From Sphingomicrobium marinum (GTDB lineage: Bacteria > Pseudomonadota > Alphaproteobacteria > Sphingomonadales > Sphingomonadaceae), in contig NZ_JANPVQ010000001.1 of NCBI RefSeq assembly GCF_026157105.1, forward strand, positions 1,791,501 to 1,855,500: a stretch of 64,000 nt of DNA, read 5' to 3'. Position numbers and translations under genes: made by a program. Every line of letters starts with the position of its first letter. Position 1 is the first letter of the stretch. The notes under the pieces were generated by a model. That model was not told the DNA's origin. It saw nothing but the letters and a program-made list of their open reading frames with translations, and made no database searches. Shown here in pieces: positions 24,881 to 33,751 of this stretch.

Positions 24881-26620
24881 CTATTGGGCCGAAGCGCGTT
24901 CCTTGGCGTCGGCCAGCATCTTCTGGAAGCGCGGGTTGCCCCTGATACGATGGAGATCGGGATCGGCCTCGGCGTGCACGAGCAGCGCCGTTCCTGTTTC
25001 CTGGAAAAGCGTCTCCAAAATATCCATGGCAGCGTCGTCATCGTGTAACGAGCGGGTCAGGTTGCAGGCCAAGTTATAGCGCATGCTCTGGTTTTCAGGA
25101 TCGATCAGCAACGCCTTGCGCGTCCATTCGCGTGCTTCGTCGGCCATGCCGAGCACCGCCAGTCCGCCCGCCCCCATGCCATAGGCGCCGCCATTGCCAG
25201 GGTCCTTTTCCAGCGCCGCCTTGCAACGATCGATGGTCATCTGCGCGGTGCGATTGCTGTTGTCCGTGTCGCCCTTGGCTTCGTAGCAGGTGAGCAGCAT
25301 GCCCGACGCGTGATAGTCGCCATCGACCATCGCCACGGCCTTTTCATAATGCTCGATCGCCTTGTCGATATCTTCTTGCTGGAAGAAAATGCGCGCCGCG
25401 ACCTTGTTGACCTCGAAGCTTTCGGGATCGACCGCCAGCGCCGCCGCCACCTCGCGATTGGCTTCGTCGAAATCGCTGTCCCCGGCGGCAAGCAGCGCCA
25501 GGGCCAGACGCGCTTCGGGAAGGTCGGGATCGATCGACAGCGCCGTCTTGGCCGCGCTGCGCGCGTCGACCTTGCGATTGAAAGTGACAATCAGCCGCGC
25601 CTGGGCCAGCGCCATCAGCCCCCACGCCTTGGCATAGTCGGGATCGATCGCGGTGGCCTGGCGACTGATACGGATGACGGTGTCCAGCGGGCCGGAATCG
25701 CTGTCATTGCTGCTGATCCAGTGCTGGCGGGCCTTGAGATAGAGATTGTAGGCATCCGAGTTGCTCGTGCCGCGCTCCTCGATCGCCTTCTTCTCCTTGG
25801 GCAGGAGGTTGAGGCGAAGCGCCGCCACGATGGCCTTCGAGATCTCGTCCTGCAGCGCGAAAATGTCCTGCAATTCGCGATCGTAGCGCTCGGCCCAGAT
25901 CTGGTTGCAATTCTCCGCATCGGTAAGCTGCGCGGTGATGCGAACGCGCCCGCCGGCCTTGCGCACGCTGCCTTCGACGACATGGCTGACCCCCATGTCG
26001 GCGCCGAGACGGTCGATCTCGATCTGCTTGCCCTTGAGCGAGAAGGCCTGGTTTCGCGAGACGACATCGAGCGCCGATACCTTGGCAAGGTCGGTGATGA
26101 TGTCTTCGCTGATGCCGTCGGAGAAATATTCCTGCTCGCTATCGCCGCTCATGTTCTGGAAGGGCAGCACGATGATCCGCTTGCGATCCGACTTTGGCGT
26201 TTCTGTCGCAGGCGCGCTTGGCGACAATGTCGGGCCGACGAGCGAGCCGATACTGTCGAGAATTTTCTTCCAGCCCGCGTGATCGGCAGTGCCCGACCAG
26301 TCGGCGAGGTCGGCGCACTGGATCTGGTTGAACGGAATGGGCGGCGTCGTGCCATCGACGCTCATCTGCACCAGCGTCCCGGCTTCCCGCGCAATATCGG
26401 CTTCGGCGCGGACCCATTGCGATCGCACCGCCTCGGCCGACCATAGCACCAGCACCGCCTTGGCGTTTTGCAGCCGTTCTTCGATTACCTCGCTGTATGA
26501 ACGGTGCGCGGGAAGCTCATCGTCGCGCCAGACCTTGAAACCGGCCTGGCGCAGCGAGTCCGCTGCCGCCTTGGCCACCGCTTCGGTCGAGCGCGCATAG
26601 GAGATGAAGATGTCGCTCAT
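24881..26620 (-). CDS. TIR - TolB-like - TPR protein, copy A
   Basis: The protein has 579 residues. An N-terminal TIR domain (about 1-130, MSDIFISYARSTEAV; VLWSAEA) carries W69-x3-E73 (SQWVRAEAD), the position of the catalytic Glu in NADase TIRs. A TolB-like domain follows (about 146-275: IIVLPFQNMSGDSEQEYFSD, ARNQAF-like core, VEGSVRKAGGRVRITAQL), of the type usually fused to CHD adenylate cyclases. At least five TPR units complete the protein. Here TIR takes the place of the cyclase. There is no signal peptide, so it is cytosolic. Its start overlaps the stop of copy B by 4 bp. Immune NADase and signalling roles are both possible. Confidence 0.88.
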   Translation of the reverse strand: MSDIFISYARSTEAVAKAAADSLRQAGFKVWRDDELPAHRSYSEVIEERLQNAKAVLVLWSAEAVRSQWVRAEADIAREAGTLVQMSVDGTTPPIPFNQIQCADLADWSGTADHAGWKKILDSIGSLVGPTLSPSAPATETPKSDRKRIIVLPFQNMSGDSEQEYFSDGISEDIITDLAKVSALDVVSRNQAFSLKGKQIEIDRLGADMGVSHVVEGSVRKAGGRVRITAQLTDAENCNQIWAERYDRELQDIFALQDEISKAIVAALRLNLLPKEKKAIEERGTSNSDAYNLYLKARQHWISSNDSDSGPLDTVIRISRQATAIDPDYAKAWGLMALAQARLIVTFNRKVDARSAAKTALSIDPDLPEARLALALLAAGDSDFDEANREVAAALAVDPESFEVNKVAARIFFQQEDIDKAIEHYEKAVAMVDGDYHASGMLLTCYEAKGDTDNSNRTAQMTIDRCKAALEKDPGNGGAYGMGAGGLAVLGMADEAREWTRKALLIDPENQSMRYNLACNLTRSLHDDDAAMDILETLFQETGTALLVHAEADPDLHRIRGNPRFQKMLADAKERASAQ

Positions 26621-28371
26621 TTGGTTGCGATTTTCTCCTTGCCCGTCCGTTCCTTCGCTTCGGCCAACATTTTTTGGAAGCGGGGGTCGTCGCGGATCTT
26701 GTCCATGTCGGGATCAACCTCACAATGTATCAACGATTCGCGGGCGATCTTGGCGAAGAACGGCTCCAGCACCTCGATCGCCTTGTCATTGTCATCCATC
26801 TCGCACACCAGTGTGCACGCAAGGTTGTAGCGCATCATCACATTATCGGGATCGATCAGCAGGGCGCGCTCGATCCATTGCTTGGCGCGCGCATTGTCGC
26901 CAATCGCAGCAAGGCAATAGACGCCTAGGCCAAGAGCGGAACCGTTGCTGGGATCGCGTGCAATGCATTTCTCGCATCGCTCAATACTGATTTTGGCAGC
27001 GCGGATTTCGTTTTCGCGGTCGCCCTTGGCCTTATAGCAGGTGACAAGCATGGCAGGCCCATGATGGTCTTCTTCCAGCAACGTGAGTGCCAATTCGTAA
27101 TGCTCAATCGCCCGGTCTAGATTACCCGTCTGGAAGAATTCGCGCGCTGCTTCCTTGTGAGCCTCGAAAGAGTTGGGGTCGATTTCGAGGGCCTTGGCCA
27201 GTAATTCGCCGGCTTCCTCGCGCTTGTCCTCACCCGCCAACAACACGGCCTTGGCACACATCGCTTCGACATTTTCGGGATCTAACTCGAGCGCTCGCGC
27301 GGTCGCCGGTTCCGGGTCGATCTCGACATCATACGTCATTCGAAGGCGCATCTGGGCTAGCGCCATAAGACCCCAGGCCTTCGCGTAATTATCGTCAAGC
27401 GCGACGGCACGCTGGCAGATACGCACCGCGATCTCCATGCTGCGTTTGTCGACGCCGTACCCGTTGATCCAGTGCTGACGAGCAAGCAGGTAGAGATCAT
27501 AAGCTTCCGAGCTAGATGTACCGCGGCTTTCGATTGCCTTCTTTTCCTTGGGCAGCAATTTCAGCCGCAAAGCCGAAACGATCGCTTTGGAAATTTCGTC
27601 CTGGATCACGAAAATGTCGTCGAGTTCGCGATCAAAGCGGTCCGCCCACAGTTGGCTTTCATTGATCGCGTCGGTCAGCTGCGCCGTAATCCGCACACGA
27701 CCAGGTCCCTTTCGTACGCTGCCTTCTACGACGTGTGTGACGCCTAGATCATCAGCCAACTGTTCGACGTCGACCGATTTGTTCTTGAAGGAAAAAGCGC
27801 GATTGCGTGCAACGACGTCGAGCGACGACACCTTGCTGAGGTCGGTGATGATGTCTTCGCTGATACCGTCAGAAAAATACTCTTGCTCGCTATCATCGCT
27901 CATATTCTCAAACGGTAGGACGAGCACGCGCATCGCTTGTGTTCCTGCGCGTTTCTGCCTCACCACCAGTTCCTGCTCCGCCGAACCGGTAAGCGATCGC
28001 ACGCTGTCGAGCACCTTCTTCCAACCCGAGTGATCGTCATTGCCGGACCAGCCGTTCAGGTCGGCGCATTGGATCTGATTGAAGGGAATTGGGGGCGTTG
28101 TGCCATCGACGCTCATCTGGACGAGCGTACCACGATTTCTGGCAATATCTGCTTCGGCGCGGACCCATTGTGACCGCGCCGCTTCTGCAGACCACAGCAC
28201 CACGACGGCCTTGGCCTGTTCAAGCCGTTCTTCGATGACGTCGCTGTAGCTGCGATGGGCCGGAAGTTCATCGTCTCGCCAGACCTGGTGACCAGCCGCA
28301 ACTAGCTGATCCCCAACTGCCTTGGCGACAGCCTCGGTCGATCGCGCATAGGAAATGAAGATGTCGCTCAT
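26617..28371 (-). CDS. TIR - TolB-like - TPR protein, copy B
   Basis: This 584-residue paralogue lies directly upstream of copy A, in the same order: TIR (SQWVRAEADIA conserved), TolB-like domain (VLVLPFENMSDDSEQEYFSD; VEGSVRKGPGRVRITAQL) and TPRs, ending in DPRFQKMLAEAKERTGKE. Long blocks are identical to copy A, most densely in the TIR domain, while the TPR half has drifted. I start at MSDIF (28371) to match copy A; an ATG four codons earlier is possible. The two genes look like a tandem duplication now translated as one operon, perhaps giving a hetero-oligomer. Confidence 0.88.
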   Translation of the reverse strand: MSDIFISYARSTEAVAKAVGDQLVAAGHQVWRDDELPAHRSYSDVIEERLEQAKAVVVLWSAEAARSQWVRAEADIARNRGTLVQMSVDGTTPPIPFNQIQCADLNGWSGNDDHSGWKKVLDSVRSLTGSAEQELVVRQKRAGTQAMRVLVLPFENMSDDSEQEYFSDGISEDIITDLSKVSSLDVVARNRAFSFKNKSVDVEQLADDLGVTHVVEGSVRKGPGRVRITAQLTDAINESQLWADRFDRELDDIFVIQDEISKAIVSALRLKLLPKEKKAIESRGTSSSEAYDLYLLARQHWINGYGVDKRSMEIAVRICQRAVALDDNYAKAWGLMALAQMRLRMTYDVEIDPEPATARALELDPENVEAMCAKAVLLAGEDKREEAGELLAKALEIDPNSFEAHKEAAREFFQTGNLDRAIEHYELALTLLEEDHHGPAMLVTCYKAKGDRENEIRAAKISIERCEKCIARDPSNGSALGLGVYCLAAIGDNARAKQWIERALLIDPDNVMMRYNLACTLVCEMDDNDKAIEVLEPFFAKIARESLIHCEVDPDMDKIRDDPRFQKMLAEAKERTGKEKIATK

Positions 28372-28474
28372 GCGCGCCTGCAAGCCCCTTATCCGGTCAA
28401 AACGCTACGCATACTCCGTCTTCCAACCCAACACCCATACACAACGCACGTTAGTCTGGCGATTCCCCAATCGC

Positions 28475-29467
28475 TCAAACCTGCGGTTTTCCGACGTCGC
28501 CCTGCCCCACCGTGCGCCCTGCCATGTCGAGCATCCGGTCGAGCGGTTTGCGCGCCGCATCCATCAATTCGTCCGACAATTCGATACGGGGTTCGAGGTC
28601 GCGTAGCGCGACGTAGAGCTTCTCGAGCGTGTTGAGCGCCATGTAGGGGCACATGTTGCAGTTGCAGTTGCCATCGCCGCCCGGCACCCCGATGAACTCG
28701 GTTTCGGGGCGCGCCTTGCTCATCTGGTGGATGATGTGCGGCTCGGTAGCGACCAGCACCGTCTTGGCGTCGGTCTCGATGCAGAATTTGAGGATCGAAC
28801 TGGTTGAGCCGACATGATCGGCATGTTCGACGATATGCGGCGGGCATTCGGGGTGCGCCGCGACCGGCGCGCCTGGATGCTCTTCCTTGAGCTTTAGCAA
28901 TTCGGTTTCGCTGAATGCCTGATGGACGATGCAGATGCCCGGCCACAACAGCATGTCGCGGCCCGTCTTGCGCGCAAGATAGCCGCCCAGGTGGCGATCG
29001 GGCGCGAAGATGATCTTCTGGTCCATCGGGATCTGGTCGAGGATCACGCCCGCCGACGAGGAGGTCACGATGATGTCTGAGAGCGCTTTCACTTCGGCCG
29101 AGCAATTGATGTAGGTCAGCGCGATGTGATCGGGATGCTGTTCGCGGAATTTCTTGAATTCCTCGGGCGGGCAGCTGTCTTCCAAGCTGCATCCGGCATC
29201 CATGTCGGGCAGGATGACCGTCTTTTCTGGTGAGAGGATTTTAGCCGTTTCGGCCATGAAGCGCACGCCGCAAAAGGCGATTACCTCGGCATCGGTTGCC
29301 GCGGCTTTGCGCGACAGGTCGAGGCTGTCGCCGACAAAATCGGCCAAGTCCTGGATTTCGGGCTTCTGGTAATAATGCGCGAGGATGACCGCATTGCGCT
29401 CTTTCTTGAGCCGGTCGATCTCGGCCAGCAGGTCTTGGCCGACGGGGGGACGCACGGGGGCGCTCAT
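28475..29467 (-). CDS. nadA: Quinolinate synthase
   Basis: NadA condenses iminoaspartate with dihydroxyacetone phosphate to quinolinate, the NAD precursor, using a [4Fe-4S] cluster. The 330-residue protein has NAVILAHYYQKPEIQDLADFVGDSL-type N-terminal motifs. Likely ligands are C122 (NCSAEVKA), C208 (HPECPPH) and one of C268/C270/C273 (CNCNMCPYM). nadB and nadC are not adjacent. It is the first gene after a 103-bp gap downstream of the TIR pair and ends a tight same-strand run of envelope and MBL genes. Confidence 0.95.
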   Translation of the reverse strand: MSAPVRPPVGQDLLAEIDRLKKERNAVILAHYYQKPEIQDLADFVGDSLDLSRKAAATDAEVIAFCGVRFMAETAKILSPEKTVILPDMDAGCSLEDSCPPEEFKKFREQHPDHIALTYINCSAEVKALSDIIVTSSSAGVILDQIPMDQKIIFAPDRHLGGYLARKTGRDMLLWPGICIVHQAFSETELLKLKEEHPGAPVAAHPECPPHIVEHADHVGSTSSILKFCIETDAKTVLVATEPHIIHQMSKARPETEFIGVPGGDGNCNCNMCPYMALNTLEKLYVALRDLEPRIELSDELMDAARKPLDRMLDMAGRTVGQGDVGKPQV

Positions 29468-29470
29468 GCC

Positions 29471-30211
29471 TTATTCTCCTTTGGCGTTGCGGCGGCGCTG
29501 GGCCTCCGCAAGGGCGTTCTCATAAGATGTAGAATGATCGAGCACGTCCGTCGAGGGTTGCGGATCGCTACGGAACCGCGCTTCGACGCGGACGTTGGTG
29601 ATCCCCGCAGCACGCAGCGGCAGTTCGAAATTGCGCCGCACGGCATCGCGAGCGGCTTCGCGAGCGAGCCCGAGCGGCACCGCGCCGCCCGCCTGCTTGC
29701 GCAAGTCTTCGATCGCGCCTTGCTGGTTGGCGCGCGTCAGCAGTTCATCGGCATCGGTCACCGCGCCAAGGATGCCCGTCTCGCCATATTCGCGCGCCGC
29801 GGCGAGATCGACTTCGGGGCCCGCGATTTCGATGTCGGGCATGGTGACCGTAAGCGTCCGGCTGGCCTCGTCCCAATCGAGATCGCCGCGATCGATCTTA
29901 CCCATATCGAGTTCGTAGCGGGCCGTGCCCGGCAGGATGAGCGTGCGCTCGGCATCGAGCAGACCGGCAAAACGCTCCTGCCGCGATGTTACGACCGACA
30001 CGAAGCGGGCGGTAAAGGGCACGAGCCGGTTCTGCGCCTGCATCGCCTCGAGGCTGGTGGTCACGATGGTTTCGGGATCGGGACCCCTCTCCGCTCGGTC
30101 GAGCAGCGACGAGCCGACAAAATAGAGGGCCAGGATCGCCGCGATCCCCAGCAGACCGGCGATGATCACGTTTCGGCTGTTTTCCGGCTGCTCTACGCGA
30201 TCGTCTTCCAT
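29471..30211 (-). CDS. DUF4230 membrane-anchored protein
   Basis: The 246-residue protein has a short cytosolic N-terminus, one TM helix (NVIIAGLLGIAAILALYFVG, about 14-33) and an extracytoplasmic domain of DUF4230 type. Visible motifs are PFTARFVSVVTSRQERF, ILPGTARYELDMGKI and RNFELPLRAAGITNVRVE. The family has no known function. Its start lies inside the MBL gene's 3' end (19-bp overlap), and nadA follows 3 bp after its stop. Confidence 0.82.
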   Translation of the reverse strand: MEDDRVEQPENSRNVIIAGLLGIAAILALYFVGSSLLDRAERGPDPETIVTTSLEAMQAQNRLVPFTARFVSVVTSRQERFAGLLDAERTLILPGTARYELDMGKIDRGDLDWDEASRTLTVTMPDIEIAGPEVDLAAAREYGETGILGAVTDADELLTRANQQGAIEDLRKQAGGAVPLGLAREAARDAVRRNFELPLRAAGITNVRVEARFRSDPQPSTDVLDHSTSYENALAEAQRRRNAKGE

Positions 30212-31044
30212 CCATCCTCCGTCTCTTCGACCAGCCCGCGCTGCGCCAGATCGACGAGGTGGGCATGGACCGATCCGCCGGCAGCCGGGCGAAGGCGCGG
30301 ATCGAGGCCGGGGTAGCAGTTGAGGACGATCGTTTGGATGTCCCGGTCTCCTGCCTCCAGCCGCTTCATAATCTGCTTTTCGCGCGACAGTCGGTGTCCG
30401 ATGAGATGACGCACCAACCGCTGAGGACGTTCCACCGGCGGGCCATGCGCGGGAAAGTAGATGCTGTCTTCGCGCTTCCGGAGCTTTTCGAGGCTGTCGA
30501 GATAGGCGCGCATGTCGCCATCGGGCGGCACGACCACCGTGGTCGACCAGCCCATCACGTGATCACCCGTGATCAGCGCATCGCCCACCGCAAAGCATAA
30601 ATGGTTCGAGGTATGGCCGGGTGTCGCCACCGCCGTCATGGTTACGCTGCCAGCTTTAAGACTTTCGCCATCTTGGAGCACGCGATCGGGTGAATATTGA
30701 TCGTCAAACGAGGCATCCGCGCGTGGCCCCACGGCCTCTAGCGCAAGCGGCGCACAGCCGATGATCGGCGCCCCGGTTCTGGCCTTGAGCGGGGCGGCGC
30801 CCGGGCTGTGATCGCGGTGCGTATGGGTGCAACTGATCGCAACCAATTCGCGCTCGCCGATGCCGTCGAGAATAGCTTCGATATGTTCGTCGAGATCGGG
30901 TCCGGGATCGACGACGATGACCGCATCGTCATCGCCCACGATGTAGGTCTGCGTTCCCGTGTACGTATAAGGAGACGGATTACGCGCCAGCAGGCGGGAG
31001 ATTCCGGCGTGAACCGGCTCGATCTTGGCGTAGGGGGCATCCAC
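30193..31044 (-). CDS. MBL-fold metallo-hydrolase (LACTB2-like)
   Basis: The 283-residue enzyme has a two-metal site: H74-x-H76-x-D78-H79 (THTHRDHSPG), H144 (TPGHTSNHLCF) and D161 (ITGDHVMGW). A C-terminal winged-helix-like segment (VHAHLVDLAQRGLVEE) matches the LACTB2/glyoxalase-II-like group, which includes RNA endonucleases and thioesterases. It does not look like a secreted beta-lactamase, since no signal peptide is present. It lies 32 bp downstream of the BlaR1-like gene. Confidence 0.88.
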   Translation of the reverse strand: MDAPYAKIEPVHAGISRLLARNPSPYTYTGTQTYIVGDDDAVIVVDPGPDLDEHIEAILDGIGERELVAISCTHTHRDHSPGAAPLKARTGAPIIGCAPLALEAVGPRADASFDDQYSPDRVLQDGESLKAGSVTMTAVATPGHTSNHLCFAVGDALITGDHVMGWSTTVVVPPDGDMRAYLDSLEKLRKREDSIYFPAHGPPVERPQRLVRHLIGHRLSREKQIMKRLEAGDRDIQTIVLNCYPGLDPRLRPAAGGSVHAHLVDLAQRGLVEETEDGWKTIA

Positions 31045-31076
31045 GGCAGCCTCCTGCCACGGACGCCCCGATCACG

Positions 31077-32750
31077 CTAGTCCTGAGCGTAGGAGTCCAT
31101 CTTGGCAATTGCGCGTTCCATGTCCGCTTCGGCGCGGGCCATCTGCGCGTCGATCTGGTCCCAATCGACCGAGGCCATCGCTTCGCTGACGACCTTGTCG
31201 ATGTCCATCGTCTCAAGGCTACGGAGCGCTTCGGTCAGCGCGATCTTCTGGATGCGGACTTCCTCGGCATTGCCGCCCGAACTGTCGAGTTTGCGCAGTT
31301 CGCGGCGGATTTCGCGGCGTGATTCATCGAGTTCGCGTCGCATCTCCTCGCGGTCCACCCAATGGTTGCGCTGCGTGTCGCGGCGTTCCGATTGAAGCTC
31401 GCGACGTTCCTGCCTGATCTCGCGGATCGCCTCACGCATTTCGCGCTTGGCCTCGGCAAGTTCGGCGCGGACTTCGGCCTTCTCCTCGGGAGTCAAATCC
31501 TTCCACTCCTTAGACTTGCCATTGATCGAGATGGTGTGCGGGTGCGCGGTCCAGCTGTTCGCCATGGCAGGCACCATTGGCGCACGCGGCGGCCGCGGTG
31601 CGCGCGGGGCAATTACCGGTGTCGGCACACCTTCGATCAAGATGGGTGCGGCTGGCGCCGAAGGAGCAGCAGGTACGACAGGAGCGGCGGGTGCGACGGG
31701 CGCCGTCGGCGCGGCCGGAGCAATCGCTGCGGTCGGTGCAGCCGGCGCTGTTGGCGCTGCCGGCGCAGCGGGGCGATCGACATATTCGACCGCCTTCGTA
31801 GCGGTCAGCGGCAGGCCGATGACCAGCGTTGCGGCAATCGCCGCGGTGCCGGCGTGACGCAGCATCTTGTTCTTGCGGAAAGTCATGGTCTTCAGTCTCC
31901 GTTTCAGGTTTTCCGGGTCGTCCAGCGCGGCGGCGAAGAGCGTTGCACGCCCGCTGGCCGCCTTGGCGATGGCACGCCCGTACGTGACGCGATCCCCTGA
32001 AGTGATGGTGCCGATAACGCGCGCATCGCAGGCCGCTTCCTGGTCGAAGCGAAATGCGCGCCATGCGGCCCATGCCACCGGGTTGAACCAGTGGACCGAC
32101 AGCACGGCAAAAGCGGCGAGATTGGCGATGAGGTCCCCGGAACGGTGATGCGCAAGCTCATGGTCGAGCGCCAATTCCTGTTCGCGGGTGGTAAAATTAT
32201 CGTCGAAGTCGACCGGCAGGGCGATCACCTTGTCGACGATCCCGAAGGCGACCGGGCCGGTAACGGCGGGCGAGCGTACCAGCTGGACCTTTCCGAGGGT
32301 AGCGACGCGCTCGGCCTGCCTCATGATATCGGCGCGCTCGCGGGCATATATCAGCAGGCGAGCGGCAAAAAATCCCGCCGCGCCTATCGCCCAAGCCACT
32401 AGCAAGATGCCCGGAGCGCCGCCGATCGCCGCGACCTGGCTTTCGATCAGGCCGGGCGCAGCCGCGACCTCGTTTGCAAGCGGCGGCATCACTGGTTCGT
32501 TTGGTGCCGAAGCCGAAGCCATGAGCACGGCGCTCGGCGAGGCGGAAACATTGGGCATCGCGCCTGCCGCGGCAGCAGGTCGCTCGACCGTTTCGGTCAG
32601 CACCGGCATCAGCATCCGCGCGCCGGGGATCAGCCACAGCATGTAGGCCACCTGGGCACCAAAGGCCTCGGCGACAGGGCGGCGAATAGCCAGCACCAGC
32701 AGCATCAGCGCGGTGGTGACGATCAGCGTATCGAGGAGCCATTCGCTCAT
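31077..32750 (-). CDS. M56 (BlaR1-like) membrane metallopeptidase
   Basis: The 557-residue protein has N-terminal TM helices and a cytoplasmic gluzincin site H197-E198-LA-H201 (DHELAHHRSGD), with a further TM near 300-318. The extracytoplasmic part is not a penicillin-binding domain. It is an Ala/Pro repeat (AAPTAPAAPT units, about 330-375), then a long charged coiled coil rich in Glu/Arg (about 410-510). In BlaR1/MecR1 the protease cleaves BlaI to lift repression. Its start overlaps the BlaI-like gene by 4 bp. The sensed signal is unknown and probably not a plain beta-lactam. Confidence 0.88.
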   Translation of the reverse strand: MSEWLLDTLIVTTALMLLVLAIRRPVAEAFGAQVAYMLWLIPGARMLMPVLTETVERPAAAAGAMPNVSASPSAVLMASASAPNEPVMPPLANEVAAAPGLIESQVAAIGGAPGILLVAWAIGAAGFFAARLLIYARERADIMRQAERVATLGKVQLVRSPAVTGPVAFGIVDKVIALPVDFDDNFTTREQELALDHELAHHRSGDLIANLAAFAVLSVHWFNPVAWAAWRAFRFDQEAACDARVIGTITSGDRVTYGRAIAKAASGRATLFAAALDDPENLKRRLKTMTFRKNKMLRHAGTAAIAATLVIGLPLTATKAVEYVDRPAAPAAPTAPAAPTAAIAPAAPTAPVAPAAPVVPAAPSAPAAPILIEGVPTPVIAPRAPRPPRAPMVPAMANSWTAHPHTISINGKSKEWKDLTPEEKAEVRAELAEAKREMREAIREIRQERRELQSERRDTQRNHWVDREEMRRELDESRREIRRELRKLDSSGGNAEEVRIQKIALTEALRSLETMDIDKVVSEAMASVDWDQIDAQMARAEADMERAIAKMDSYAQD

Positions 32751-33112
32751 TGCTTGAGCTCCTTCAGCAGCGCTTCGATGTCGGCGATATCGTCTTCACT
32801 GAGCGCGTTGTCTTCCGCCAGATGCGCGATCATCGGGGTCAGCTTGCCCCCGAACAGGCGGTTGACGAGACGCTTCGATTCAGCGCGCACCGTCGCACCG
32901 CGTTCGACCGCGGCGCTATAGAGGTAGCGACGTCCGTCCTGTTCGTGCTTGAGGGCGCCCTTGCCCGCCAGGCGCGAGACCATGGTCTTGACCGTCGCAA
33001 GGCTCCAGCCGCGTGACGCAGGTACGCGTTTGGCGATGTCGGTTGCGGTCAGCGGCTCGGGTGCGGCCCAGACGCTTTCCATGATCACCCATTCGGCTTC
33101 GGATATGCGCAT
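32747..33112 (-). CDS. BlaI/MecI-family transcriptional repressor
   Basis: The 121-residue winged-helix protein starts MRISEAEWVIMESVWAAPEPL and has the recognition region RGWSLATVKTMVSRLAGKG, characteristic of BlaI/MecI/CopY. GAGGGAG precedes the ATG. It is the first gene of the repressor-protease pair and is likely autoregulated through the double operator just upstream (33129-33163). Proteolysis by the M56 partner is the expected release step. Confidence 0.93.
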   Translation of the reverse strand: MRISEAEWVIMESVWAAPEPLTATDIAKRVPASRGWSLATVKTMVSRLAGKGALKHEQDGRRYLYSAAVERGATVRAESKRLVNRLFGGKLTPMIAHLAEDNALSEDDIADIEALLKELKQ

Positions 33113-33128
33113 GACGACTCCCTCTTTC

Positions 33129-33163
33129 GATTACGTGTGTAATCATTCCGCTTACGGTTGTAA
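33129..33163 (-). promoter_or_regulatory. Double BlaI-type operator upstream of the repressor gene
   Basis: Two dyads share the core TTAC-N4-GTAA. The first, GATTAC-gtgt-GTAATC (33129-33144), is perfect; the second is TTAC-ggtt-GTAA (33152-33163). Their centres are 21 bp apart, two helical turns, so two repressor dimers would bind the same face. The sites start 17 bp before the repressor ATG. The core differs from the classical BlaI TACA-x-TGTA box. Confidence 0.75.
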
Positions 33164-33223
33164 ACGGGAGAGCAAGTCGGTTTTCGACGAATGGACGAAC
33201 GGCGGTGCGAGCGCCCCTATGCG

Positions 33224-33688
33224 CTAGCCGTCGTTAGCTTCGCTCTGCGTACGTGCGATTTCCGCATCGATATCGTCGAGCAGGCTGGCTTTGCCGGCAG
33301 CATCGAGGGCATCCATTTGGATCACTTTTTCCTTGGCGCTTTCCAGCAGGGTCACCCACTTTTCAGGATCATCGCTTTCGCCGCACAGCTTGATTTCGCG
33401 CGACTGCTTCTTGCCGTCGTCGCTGGTCATTTCGATCTTGGTGGCGAAGATGCGTCCCGGACAGTCGGAGGCCATTTTCTCGGCGCGATCGCGCTCGATC
33501 GTTTCCATCCCTTCGCCGCCGACGCCCTTCTTGCGCACGACAGTTTTCTCGACATGGCGTTCGCCATTCTCGTCGACCGTGACCTTTTCTTCGACGGTTT
33601 CGATTTCAGTCTCGGTTTCCTCTACGGGCTGAGCGGATGCCGGTGCCGTGATCAGCGCGGCTGCAGCAAGAAATTTCCAGTGGCTCAT
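33224..33688 (-). CDS. Exported charged protein of unknown function
   Basis: The 154-residue protein has a signal peptide (MSHWKFLAAAALITAPASAQ) and a Glu/Thr/Val-rich mature part (VEETETEIETVEEKVTV; GERHVEKTVVRKKG). It has two cysteines (C76, C102 by count) that could pair. The C-terminus is helical and charged. I recognise no family. It is transcribed in the same direction as the BlaI/BlaR1-like pair, about 110 bp upstream, and could be part of the same envelope response. Confidence 0.7.
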   Translation of the reverse strand: MSHWKFLAAAALITAPASAQPVEETETEIETVEEKVTVDENGERHVEKTVVRKKGVGGEGMETIERDRAEKMASDCPGRIFATKIEMTSDDGKKQSREIKLCGESDDPEKWVTLLESAKEKVIQMDALDAAGKASLLDDIDAEIARTQSEANDG

Positions 33689-33751
33689 GCTTCTCTCCCT
33701 CTATCGTGTCGCCCCGCGGATGCCGCGGCGCGCCTGAATCTCGCTTGAATA

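Noticed and set aside
30193-31044. Secreted class B beta-lactamase next to BlaR1/BlaI-like genes
   Set aside because: No signal peptide and a C-terminal LACTB2-type domain point to a cytosolic MBL hydrolase.
31600-31780. A CRISPR-like or tandem-repeat array
   Set aside because: The short repeats encode the Ala/Pro segment of the M56 protein and are in frame; no spacer pattern exists.
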